A program made the translations under genes and the position numbers. Positions 1 to 5,561 of a DNA stretch of 5,743 nt are shown one piece after another. This DNA is from Muribaculaceae bacterium (GTDB taxonomy: Bacteria > Bacteroidota > Bacteroidia > Bacteroidales > Muribaculaceae): assembly GCA_009775195.1 (NCBI GenBank), contig VSPF01000169.1:1-5743 (forward strand). Direction: 5' to 3'. Position 1 is the first letter of the stretch. Each line of letters begins with the position of its first letter. Under the pieces are notes generated by a model. It saw nothing but the letters and a program-made list of their open reading frames with translations, had not been told where the DNA came from and did not search any database.

Positions 1-124
1 CATCGAGCTCTACACGCACGCGGTCAGAGGTGACAAAGGCCATCTCGACTCCCGAGAAAAGGCCCGAGAGTATGAGCGACACAAGGGTTATGGTTATCCA
101 GATAGACGGGTCGGAGACACTCAT
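1..124 (-). CDS. CNNM/CorC (HlyC) family membrane transporter, N-terminal fragment
   Basis: Only the first 41 codons are present; the gene runs off the left edge. The ATG is at 124-122 and the protein begins MSVSDPSIWITITLVSLILS. Residues about 8-30 form a hydrophobic membrane helix, followed by GLFSGVEMAFVTSDRVRVEL, which resembles the start of the CNNM (DUF21) domain, where a small-residue FSG-E-AF segment precedes a basic amphipathic stretch. Family members are inner-membrane proteins with a CNNM domain, a CBS pair and a CorC_HlyC domain, linked to Mg2+/Co2+ efflux; in Bacteroidetes some are annotated as gliding-related GldE or as hemolysin. The gene follows lptC by 30 nt on the same strand and is probably the distal gene of the coaX operon. 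The subfamily cannot be decided from this fragment. Confidence 0.8.
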   Translation of the reverse strand, partial: MSVSDPSIWITITLVSLILSGLFSGVEMAFVTSDRVRVELD

Positions 125-154
125 TTCAGAAGATATGGTATTTGAAGTTTCGTA

Positions 155-922
155 TTAATTAGAGCGGCGCAAGGGCTTGGCTGTTACCTTAGTGCCGTCG
201 AAAAGCCTCAGGCCGGTGTCCGCAGCAGCCTCACGGGCGGCCTCGGACGGGCGTTGACGGTGACGGCGACGGGCAGGGGTGACCACCGTGTCGGCTGTCA
301 CGCTATCAGTAGTATCGGCCTTGGCCTTTCGCTCGACGGGGAGGATGGCAGTAGGATGCTGCACGCTATAGTAACGCATACTCTGGTCTGACTCAAAGCC
401 GTAGCCCTCGATGATGCGGTCGGTGCGCACAATGTGGATAAAGGAATCAGAATAGATTTTGCGCGAGTTCTGGTCCCAGAACAGTTGCTGGGTCAGGAAG
501 GAGTCGGCTTCGGTATTGACCATCACCACATTACCGTCGAGCTGCCATACGCGCTTGCGAGAGTAATAGATAGCCGAGTCGCACACAACATTGGCCGACG
601 GCTGCATCTCGAGGTCGTACTGTTGCAGCTCGAGGCCGCCCGGAAACCGCCAGAACGGTTCCTCGGCATCTTCGAACATCAACCATACCGGTGCCGTAAG
701 GTGATAGCGCGTATAGCCCGAGTCGCTGATGAGTGTCGACACGTCGGTGGTCGTCATAGTAGGGGTCGTCATTCCGTCGACGGCATTGGGCACATAGCGC
801 TTCTGCTCCTGGCCGCAGCCACACAACAATGTGGCCGCAGCCCACGAAAGGACTGCGGCGGCAGGCAAGGCCAGCATCGACCTCTTCTTATGCTTTAATA
901 TATTTTGCTCTGACGGAACCAC
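155..922 (-). CDS. lptC: LptC, LPS export system periplasmic/lipoprotein component
   Basis: This is an LptC/YrbK-family protein. LptC links the LptB2FG ABC transporter to the LptA periplasmic bridge and passes lipopolysaccharide toward the outer membrane. With the GTG start at 922 the protein has 255 residues: a basic n-region (KHKKR, 10-14), a hydrophobic stretch (16-33) and a lipobox LCGC with Cys36 as the probable lipidated residue. The beta-jellyroll core spans about 50-195 and includes TLISDSGYTRY, FWRFPGGLEL, LDGNVVMVN and QLFWDQNSRKIYSDSFI, all typical of Bacteroidetes LptC. Residues about 197-255 are a Thr/Ala/Arg-rich tail with RRRHRQR that is probably disordered. An alternative ATG at 877 has an AGAAGAGG-like Shine-Dalgarno sequence and avoids the 28-nt overlap with the upstream gene, but it removes the basic n-region. 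I prefer 922 for the signal peptide; the start is uncertain. Confidence 0.87.
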   Translation of the reverse strand: MVPSEQNILKHKKRSMLALPAAAVLSWAAATLLCGCGQEQKRYVPNAVDGMTTPTMTTTDVSTLISDSGYTRYHLTAPVWLMFEDAEEPFWRFPGGLELQQYDLEMQPSANVVCDSAIYYSRKRVWQLDGNVVMVNTEADSFLTQQLFWDQNSRKIYSDSFIHIVRTDRIIEGYGFESDQSMRYYSVQHPTAILPVERKAKADTTDSVTADTVVTPARRRHRQRPSEAAREAAADTGLRLFDGTKVTAKPLRRSN

Positions 923-2154
923 ATTTCATTGAAATTCACACCAATCGTGATATTGAGATAATTCTCCTTGACCAGCGGATTGGGGTGTGCCTGACGGTGC
1001 ATCCACTCTATACCTAAGTTGATGGTTGTCTTGAACTCGGGCACAGGGAAACCGAAACCGGCCGTGATGCCGTACTCGCGCAACTGGTTGCCGCGCAGTT
1101 TCAGGTAGTCGTCTGCCCAATAAGCGCCGAGGCGGTAGTTGACACGCTTGAAATAACCGCCTCGGAAGTCGGGCACATATTGCATGCCGAGGGCATATTT
1201 GCTACGGTCGGCATAGCTCTGCAGATGCTCGGCATCTTCGGCATAGCGGTATTTGGCCTTGCTCCAGGGCTGGTAGGTATAGTCAAACTCGACCATTACC
1301 TTGCGCCCGAACTGGTAGTTGATGCCGGCGCCCCATGTCTCGGGAAGCGAGTAGTTGCCCTTGAGCTTGTGCTCGTCAGAGAACTGCGGCTCGGAGTCGG
1401 ACGACGTGATGTTATAATATACCGAGCGACCGGTGCCAAGCAGCGTCTTCGACGGGCTATAGGTAAGGCCCAGGGTCAGCTTGTCGCCGGCAACGGGCGC
1501 AAAGGAATATTGCGCACCGAAAATCAGACGGTAGTCGCGCACAATCATCTGCTTTTGGAACAACGCGCTCTGGGTCGACGACAACGAGGCGTATGTCTCG
1601 TTGATTATCGTGCCGAAGAGATAAGAAATGTTCGCGCCGACGGTAAAACCGTTGAAAGGACGGCCGGCCACGCCGAGATAAAGTTCGTTGAGACTGCCGG
1701 AGCCCTGGCGAGAATCGGCACCGTTGTCAATCTCGCTGCCGAATGAATACCCGACCGACGAATATGGCACCACGCCGACCGAACCGCCCATATACTTGCC
1801 CAGAGGGAACTGCATGGTCACATAGTCGAGTCCGCCGCCAAAGTCCTTGTCTTTGACACGAGAACCGTTCTGCTCCTCGTTCTGCCACAGCGACGTCATA
1901 TCGATGCCCATATCGAACAGGAATGTCAACGTGTCGATAGCCGCATACGAGGCAGGGTTCATGGCGTTGATTTGTCGGCCCGAGTTCATGGCATAGCCCA
2001 CACCGCCCATGGCCCTCTGTATCGAAGTGGCGCGGTCGCGTAACACACCTACGCCGTAGGCCGAGTAAGGGGTCATGGTGCCGTTTTGCGCCAACACGGG
2101 CGACACGGCAGCCACGGCAAGGACAAGAATAAGCGCTATTCTGCTAATTTTCAT
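895..2154 (-). CDS. FadL-like outer-membrane beta-barrel protein of the Bacteroidetes envelope operon
   Basis: A 419-residue outer-membrane barrel. The ATG at 2154 was chosen over an upstream in-frame start at 2211 because it gives a clean signal peptide, MKISRIALILVLAVAAVSPV then LA|QNG, cleaved near residue 22. The mature protein begins with the motif TPYSAYGVGVL, then RAMGGVGYAMNSGRQINAMN followed by PASYAAIDTLTFLFD. This matches a conserved Bacteroidetes family usually annotated as a hypothetical or FadL-like membrane protein. The rest is alternating hydrophobic/polar strands rich in Gly and Tyr, ending in YLNITIGVNFNEMWF as the probable last strand. The substrate is unknown; transport of a hydrophobic compound is inferred from fold resemblance only. 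The start overlaps the coaX stop by 11 nt, suggesting coupled translation. The stop lies inside or just before lptC, depending on the lptC start. Confidence 0.85.
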   Translation of the reverse strand: MKISRIALILVLAVAAVSPVLAQNGTMTPYSAYGVGVLRDRATSIQRAMGGVGYAMNSGRQINAMNPASYAAIDTLTFLFDMGIDMTSLWQNEEQNGSRVKDKDFGGGLDYVTMQFPLGKYMGGSVGVVPYSSVGYSFGSEIDNGADSRQGSGSLNELYLGVAGRPFNGFTVGANISYLFGTIINETYASLSSTQSALFQKQMIVRDYRLIFGAQYSFAPVAGDKLTLGLTYSPSKTLLGTGRSVYYNITSSDSEPQFSDEHKLKGNYSLPETWGAGINYQFGRKVMVEFDYTYQPWSKAKYRYAEDAEHLQSYADRSKYALGMQYVPDFRGGYFKRVNYRLGAYWADDYLKLRGNQLREYGITAGFGFPVPEFKTTINLGIEWMHRQAHPNPLVKENYLNITIGVNFNEMWFRQSKIY

Positions 2155-2899
2155 CTTTAATAATACTGTAGAGACCCTTATGTACGAGATAGGGGTCGTG
2201 GATATAGTCAAATGTGAGAATGTTTTCGTTTACAAGCAGCTCGGCCGACCCACCGGTAAGCACCGCCAGGGCCTTGTGGCCGGCGGCGGCATGGTAATAG
2301 GCCAACTCGGCAGCGATGCCTCGCACTGCCCCGCTACGCATTGCCTCGGCCGTGGTCTGGCCCCACAGCGGCACGTCGCCGCCCTGGGCAGACACGGCCG
2401 GCAGGGCATCGGTAAATGCTGCCAAGGCCCTCAGGCGCAGGTCGATGCCCGGGGCAATATTGCCCCCGACATAGCGGTCGCCCTCTACATAGTCGTATGT
2501 CACCGCCGTACCGATATCCGACACAAGCAACGGCCTGTTGTGGCCTACAAGGTGTCGCGCACCCAGGGCCGCAGCCAATCGGTCAGCACCAAGCGTGTCG
2601 GGCGTGCGGTATGCAATGGTAAGGGGCATGGGCGTATGGGCTGTAAGCTCGACTACACGCGGCGACAGCCCCTCGAGCGACGCGGTATCGTCGGCATGTT
2701 CCGAAGCCACGACACTGCACCAGCATATAGCGTCGAAATGGCCCTCGCCGGCAAGCACACGCTGCTCCATGGCTAAGACAAGGTCGCCGGCAGGCAGGCT
2801 TTCGTCACCCTTGAGGGTGTCGACAAGTTGTCCGTCGGGGCCCCATACGGCCGCCTTAATCGCCGTATTGCCACGGTCAATCGTAAGTTTTGCTTGCAT
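2144..2899 (-). CDS. coaX: Type III pantothenate kinase (CoaX)
   Basis: Phosphorylates pantothenate with ATP, the first committed step of coenzyme A synthesis, in the cytoplasm. The 251 residues match the usual CoaX length and the ASKHA-fold motifs are in order: IDRGNT (7-12, phosphate 1; most homologues have D-x-GNT), TLGADRLAAALGA (102-114, with Asp106 in GADR as the likely catalytic base), DIGTAVTYD (128-136, phosphate 2), GGNIAPG (145-151) and TGG (215-217, adenosine motif). CoaX enzymes need a monovalent cation and resist feedback by CoA. The ATG at 2899 leaves six residues before the first motif strand, as usual. It is the first gene of the minus-strand operon, with a promoter-like sequence immediately upstream. 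Nothing suggests inactivation. Confidence 0.96.
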   Translation of the reverse strand: MQAKLTIDRGNTAIKAAVWGPDGQLVDTLKGDESLPAGDLVLAMEQRVLAGEGHFDAICWCSVVASEHADDTASLEGLSPRVVELTAHTPMPLTIAYRTPDTLGADRLAAALGARHLVGHNRPLLVSDIGTAVTYDYVEGDRYVGGNIAPGIDLRLRALAAFTDALPAVSAQGGDVPLWGQTTAEAMRSGAVRGIAAELAYYHAAAGHKALAVLTGGSAELLVNENILTFDYIHDPYLVHKGLYSIIKDEN

Positions 2900-2906
2900 A
2901 ATGGGG

Positions 2907-2934
2907 CAAAATTACAAAATCGCAGCCATTCAAC
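2907..2934 (-). promoter_or_regulatory. Probable Bacteroidetes-type promoter of the coaX operon
   Basis: Read on the minus strand, TAATTTTG (2914-2907) matches the -7 consensus TAnnTTTG exactly. GTTG (2934-2931) lies 16 nt upstream as a weaker -33 box (consensus TTTG). It is the only good match in the 146-nt gap before coaX. Transcription would start only a few bases before the ATG at 2899, giving an almost leaderless message. The -33 match and the spacing are imperfect. Confidence 0.5.
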
Positions 2935-3036
2935 GGCTATCTTTCTATTTATTAAATGTTAAAATTCCGTAAGTCGATTCACAAGAATTTCAGTTCCACT
3001 AAATAAAGATTGCCTTATGTATCTAATTACATGGAT

Positions 3037-3066
3037 AAAAAAGACTCAGAACAATTCAGAATGAGT
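3037..3066 (-). terminator. Weak possible terminator at the end of the toxin gene
   Basis: On the minus strand, ACTCA (3066-3062) can pair with TGAGT (3048-3044), closing a 13-nt loop, followed by C and six T (3042-3037). The toxin stop codon lies within the right arm. The stem is only 5 bp and the loop is long, so the T-run is the better half of the evidence. It would end the toxin-antitoxin transcript before the coaX promoter. Confidence 0.3.
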
Positions 3067-3317
3067 GCCAAAACGCACAAGTTTGATTACACCGGCTTCT
3101 TTATTCCACCATATCAATAGAGTGTCATTTTCAACATGACATTCCATATAACCATTATAGTTGCCTGCCAATAAATGAGGTCGGTTCTCTTCCGGAACAG
3201 GCAATCCCTGCCCAAGTAAATTAAGGATTGTTTCGAGTTTGTCTATTATGATGTCTTTTTATGTTTATACCGTTTAAGGTCTTTCTTAAACTGCGATGTG
3301 AGCTTCAGTGTGTTCAT
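3046..3317 (-). pseudogene. YafQ/RelE-family mRNA interferase toxin, frameshifted
   Basis: The ATG at 3317 overlaps the antitoxin stop by 4 nt (ATGA). The open frame gives MNTLKLTSQFKKDLKRYKHK then KTS and a TAA at 3248-3246. In the -1 frame from about 3255 the coding continues as DIIIDKLETILNLL, then PVPEENRPHLLAGNYNGYME, CHVENDTLLIWWNKEAG and VIKLVRFGTHSELF, with a stop at 3048-3046. Adding one A to the five-A run (plus-strand T5 at 3256-3260) restores a 90-residue protein, the normal YafQ length. Residues matching catalytic positions of E. coli YafQ are kept: His48, His61, Asp65, Arg82, His86 and Phe90 (its H50, H63, D67, R83, H87, F91); the Trp after the Asp is Thr66 here. Intact family members cut mRNA on the ribosome. 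As written the toxin is inactive unless the shift is a sequence error or is bypassed. Family assignment is firm; functional state is open. Confidence 0.85.
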
Positions 3318-3562
3318 AGAGAATCGACAAAACTGCGGAAACTGCCCAAATCGAGTGTTTCAAGATTGTCAGAGGTTTCGGCCTCTTTCATAGCTGCAAG
3401 AGTTGTCTTGTTAGGCCGCTCCGACACAAAGGCCATCAATATGCTTTCTACAAGGTTGTTAAGACTACGGTTATGACGTTTAGCCTCTGCCTGTAATCGT
3501 AAAAGGAGCTCTTCGCTGAGACGGAACGAGGTTTGTTTGCGTATGCTTGATGCAGTATTCAT
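3314..3562 (-). CDS. Ribbon-helix-helix antitoxin of a YafQ-type toxin-antitoxin pair
   Basis: An 82-residue protein starting MNTASSIRKQTSFRLSEELL. Residues 10-16 (QTSFRLS) form the DNA-binding ribbon strand, with helices at about 17-30 and 33-45 (RSLNNLVESILM), as in the Arc/MetJ/CopG fold. The tail (about 54-82, TLAAMKEAETSDNLETLDLG onward) is acidic and is the likely toxin-wrapping segment. The ATG at 3562 was preferred to one at 3598 because the longer version would run through the promoter and operator and adds an atypical MYYFCGVINLRN. It precedes the toxin with a 4-nt overlap, the usual antitoxin-first order. Autorepression is expected from the palindrome between its promoter boxes. 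With the toxin broken it may now act only as a repressor, or as protection against related toxins elsewhere. The module looks lower in GC than its neighbours, consistent with horizontal gain. Confidence 0.85.
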   Translation of the reverse strand: MNTASSIRKQTSFRLSEELLLRLQAEAKRHNRSLNNLVESILMAFVSERPNKTTLAAMKEAETSDNLETLDLGSFRSFVDSL

Positions 3563-3584
3563 ATTTCTTAGATTAATTACACCA

Positions 3585-3615
3585 CAAAAGTAATACATTT
3601 GTATAACACTTCAAA
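3585..3615 (-). promoter_or_regulatory. Bacteroidetes consensus promoter of the toxin-antitoxin operon
   Basis: On the minus strand, TTTG (3615-3612) is followed after 19 nt by TACTTTTG (3592-3585), an exact match to TTTG-N(about 19)-TAnnTTTG. Transcription would start near 3580, leaving a leader of about 18 nt before the antitoxin ATG at 3562. A second TTTG (3621-3618) is too far upstream for ideal spacing. Confidence 0.75.
3590..3607. promoter_or_regulatory. 18-bp operator-like palindrome for antitoxin autoregulation
   Basis: GTAATACA-TT-TGTATAAC is an inverted repeat with 8-nt arms and one mismatched pair. It sits in the spacer between the -33 and -7 boxes and covers the first bases of the -7 box, so a bound protein would block RNA polymerase. 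Ribbon-helix-helix antitoxins typically bind such short palindromes as paired dimers. The binding itself is inferred. Confidence 0.6.
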
Positions 3616-3679
3616 ATCAAAGCGGTTGAAAATCGTGCCGCGAATAAAGAAAAAATCCCTTGCTTGAAACCATACAAAA

Positions 3680-3709
3680 TAGCCCGGAGGATGGGGCCCC
3701 TCCGGACTA
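3680..3709 (-). terminator. Hairpin terminator downstream of rtcB
   Basis: CCGGAGG (3684-3690) pairs perfectly with CCTCCGG (3699-3705) around an 8-nt loop. After one mismatch the stem extends by TAG/CTA (3680-3682 with 3707-3709). On the minus strand TTTTG follows; on the plus strand CTGTTTTTG follows, so it may work in both directions. It begins about 39 nt after the rtcB stop and separates rtcB from the toxin-antitoxin promoter. Confidence 0.7.
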
Positions 3710-3747
3710 CTGTTTTTGAAGATTATTATTTGGAAGCTGTATTCGCG

Positions 3748-4947
3748 TCAGGCGTTGCCACGGTCCTTCATGTTTATGACGGGGCGGATAAAGTATAGCA
3801 CCTTGACGGTAGGCTCTATCAGGCTCAAAATTTCCTTGGGGTCCTTATAGGCCATGGGACTTTCGTCGAGTGTACCGCGCCCTACCGAGGTAGAGTAGAC
3901 GCCCTTCATCGACTCCCGGTACTCGTCCATGTCGATAAGCTCCTTTGCCTCGCTGCGCTTGAGCAGTCGCCCCGCGCCGTGAGGGGCCGAACAGTTCCAG
4001 TCGGCATTGCTGCGGCCCTCGCACACGATGAGGCCGTCGCGCATATTGAACGGTATGACGAGCTTCTTGCCCTCGACAGCGGCCACGGCACCTTTGCGTA
4101 TCATACGCATCGAGAAGTCGATATAGTTGTGCGTGGTTATAATCTGCTCGGTAATCTTGCCCGACATGCCCGACACGCGGCGCAGCACGTCGAAAATCAG
4201 ACGCTGGAGCACAATATGGTTATACTCGGCGTAAGCCTGGGCTATGACCATGTCGGTGATATACCCGCGCATTGCATCGCCGTCGAGGTAGCCGTTGACC
4301 GCCACCCGGTGAGGGTCGGCGGCGACGGTCTTCCAGTATTTCCACACCTTCTGACCGAAGTTGCGGCTGCCGCAGTGGGCCGTTATGGCGTAGTTGCCCT
4401 CGGGTGTCACGCCAATCTCCACGAAGTGGTTGCCAGAACCGACCGTGCCTATTGCGCGGTAGAAATTCATCTCGTCCATATCGATGCGCTTGAGCATGCG
4501 CGTAATCCCGCTCTCCGAGAAGTCGAAGTTTCCCACATACTCGGGCCAGTCGCGCTGAGCCTCGATGTGGCGGCGTTGCAGATGCGCCATAAACTCCTTG
4601 GTATTGAACTGGGTCGAGCCGTGAACTGTCATGCCGAACTTTACGCAGTCGCGGATTGCAGCCTCGATTTCGGCATAGTGGCCGGGGTTGACAGGTATAT
4701 CGGTAATCGCCGTAGATACGGTGCAGCCTATGTCGCCACCGACGTGGTCGGGATTGACATGGTCGGTAAACGGGGCCGTGAAACCGACCACGATATCCTT
4801 GCCGGCGTGTACGTCAGGCATGATGCGGATTTTGGCGTCCTTAAACATCGGGTGGTTGACAAACGAGTAGACCATCGACAGGGCCTCTTGCTCGATATTG
4901 TCGGTATATATGATGCAGTCTTTGCTGTATCTTCCTTTGAGTTCCAT
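3748..4947 (-). CDS. rtcB: RtcB family RNA ligase
   Basis: RtcB joins RNA ends with a 2',3'-cyclic phosphate (or 3'-phosphate) to 5'-OH ends using GTP and Mn2+, repairing cut tRNA or rRNA and splicing tRNA where needed. The 399 residues are near the usual bacterial length. Expected metal-site and active-site residues are visible: MPDVHAGKD (43-51), GGDIGC (70-75, Asp72 and Cys75), GSGNHFVEIG (171-180, Asn173 and His174), TAHCGSRNFG (189-198, His191), THNYI (272-276, His273) and CSAPHGAGR (319-327), where His323 should carry the GMP. The ATG at 4947 gives MELKGRYSKDCIIYTDNIEQ, a normal family start. No archease, RtcA, RtcR or PrfH gene lies next to it within the window, so it appears monocistronic and ends at a strong hairpin. 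No clear promoter: only TACTTTTA (4997-4990, one mismatch to the -7 consensus) without a -33 box. Confidence 0.96.
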   Translation of the reverse strand: MELKGRYSKDCIIYTDNIEQEALSMVYSFVNHPMFKDAKIRIMPDVHAGKDIVVGFTAPFTDHVNPDHVGGDIGCTVSTAITDIPVNPGHYAEIEAAIRDCVKFGMTVHGSTQFNTKEFMAHLQRRHIEAQRDWPEYVGNFDFSESGITRMLKRIDMDEMNFYRAIGTVGSGNHFVEIGVTPEGNYAITAHCGSRNFGQKVWKYWKTVAADPHRVAVNGYLDGDAMRGYITDMVIAQAYAEYNHIVLQRLIFDVLRRVSGMSGKITEQIITTHNYIDFSMRMIRKGAVAAVEGKKLVIPFNMRDGLIVCEGRSNADWNCSAPHGAGRLLKRSEAKELIDMDEYRESMKGVYSTSVGRGTLDESPMAYKDPKEILSLIEPTVKVLYFIRPVINMKDRGNA

Positions 4948-4964
4948 GATGATATGGTGTATGC

Positions 4965-4981
4965 GTGCCTGCTCGAGGCAC
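4965..4981 (-). other. Small hairpin in the rtcB leader
   Basis: GTGCCT (4965-4970) and AGGCAC (4976-4981) form a perfect 6-bp stem with a 5-nt loop, 17 nt upstream of the rtcB ATG and just downstream of the only -10-like sequence. It could affect translation or stability of the rtcB message. A stem this short can also occur by chance. Confidence 0.35.
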
Positions 4982-5074
4982 TTTGTTGCTAAAAGTAATG
5001 ACTGGGAGTAGAGGAAGGTTTTTCGTTGACGGTCTGACGAGCTATTACATCGTGTCGGTTCATTAATGGATTGC

Positions 5075-5139
5075 CGGAAACCAATTCGCCCCCGGAGTCA
5101 CCGGGCGGCCAGTCACGCTGCGCGAGAAGGAGGTTTCCG
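5075..5139. other. Structured intergenic element with nested stems upstream of rtcB
   Basis: The stretch 4948-5276 holds no gene I can support. Its one clear structure is here: CGGAAACC (5075-5082) pairs perfectly with GGTTTCCG (5132-5139), enclosing a second hairpin with CCCGG (5091-5095), loop AGTCA and CCGGG (5101-5105). The remaining inner sequence (5108-5131) is GC-rich and may form a third arm. The sequence does not match riboswitch or SRP RNA cores I know. It could be a long leader of rtcB, part of an RNA on either strand, or a remnant. From about 5165 to 5276 the DNA is very AT-rich and shows nothing definite. Confidence 0.35.
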
Positions 5140-5276
5140 TTCAGACTTCACCGTCGCAGCTCAGATTGCATTTTTATTCATTCTATAATCTATACGCCAA
5201 ATTCCAAAATTTTCGCCCAAGCATCAAAAAAAATTTCATATTTCACACATCATGTTTCTCAGCTTCGAGTCTAAAA

Positions 5277-5308
5277 TTTGGTTATTCTATCTATTTCGCT
5301 TATATTTG
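5277..5308 (+). promoter_or_regulatory. Bacteroidetes consensus promoter for the downstream noncoding RNA
   Basis: TTTG (5277-5280), 20 nt, then TATATTTG (5301-5308): both boxes match TTTG / TAnnTTTG with accepted spacing. The predicted start is near 5312-5314. No plausible open reading frame begins downstream, but a long rod-shaped RNA fold does. An AT-rich tract lies just upstream. Confidence 0.7.
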
Positions 5309-5311
5309 CAG

Positions 5312-5561
5312 CGTCTTGAGGGCATAGCCCGCTTGACAGACATTTTATTAACTATAAGCGTTTCGAGCTTTATTCTTTTACGAAAATCGCCAAATTTTTC
5401 ACTTCCAAGGATAAGGCAGTTCCGAAATCGCTCATGCTTTCGCATATCCATTCCCCCTGTAGGGGAAGCGATATACGGGCGTGGGAGTGGACTGTTTATT
5501 TGGAAGTAGGCGTTTGGCGATGCCCCGTGAAGATAAACCGGACCGTCCTGCGCTTTTTTTT
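5312..5561 (+). ncRNA. Long rod-shaped noncoding RNA, 6S-RNA-like (ssrS candidate)
   Basis: The core 5356-5555 is a collinear series of nested helices, over 60 bp: AAGCG/CGCTT (5356-5360 with 5551-5555), TTTAT/ATAAA (5369-5373 with 5533-5537), CTT and ACG with AAG and CGT, ATCGCCAAA/TTTGGCGAT (5386-5394 with 5513-5521), ACTTCCAA/TTGGAAGT (5401-5408 with 5500-5507), ATAA/TTAT, CAGTTCC/GGACTG (5417-5423 with 5489-5494), CTCATGCT/GGCGTGGG (5431-5438 with 5478-5485), ATATC/GATAT, and TTCCCC/GGGGAA closing loop CTGTA (5457-5461). A 6x5 internal loop (5395-5400 against 5508-5512) lies about 40 nt from both core ends. A single ~200-nt rod with a bubble there resembles 6S RNA, which binds housekeeping RNA polymerase by imitating an open promoter. 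Plus-strand direction is supported by the upstream promoter, eight T at 5554-5561 and G.U pairs inside helices. The RNA may begin at 5312 or be trimmed to about 5350. The fold is strong; the 6S identity is inferred. Confidence 0.6.
5554..5561 (+). terminator. T8 tract ending the rod-shaped RNA
   Basis: Eight consecutive T follow directly on the 3' arm (CGC at 5551-5553) of the outermost core helix. This fits intrinsic termination, although the helix right next to the T-run is only 5 bp. Another fold pairs AGGGC (5319-5323) with GTCCT (5545-5549). A stem CGTCTTG/CAAGACG (5312-5318 with 5573-5579) would place the true end farther downstream. Confidence 0.45.

Noticed and set aside
434..898. Plus-strand frame of 154 codons opposite lptC (similar frames lie opposite the barrel gene and coaX).
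   Set aside because: These are shadows of confidently identified minus-strand genes, without signals of their own.
3979..4992. Open frame of 337 codons on the plus strand opposite rtcB.
   Set aside because: It is antisense to an intact, motif-complete rtcB, has no recognisable domain or promoter, and is explained by codon bias of the real gene.
5034..5080. CTGACGA followed by GGAAAC, resembling the CUGANGA and GAAA core of a hammerhead ribozyme.
   Set aside because: The bases flanking the two core segments do not form stem II, and I found no stem III with a cleavage triplet; the short motif matches are likely chance.
5075..5139. Resemblance of the minus-strand CCCGGTGACTCCGGG to part of a cobalamin riboswitch.
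   Set aside because: Only a generic hairpin matches; the other conserved cobalamin boxes are missing and rtcB is not a cobalamin-related gene.
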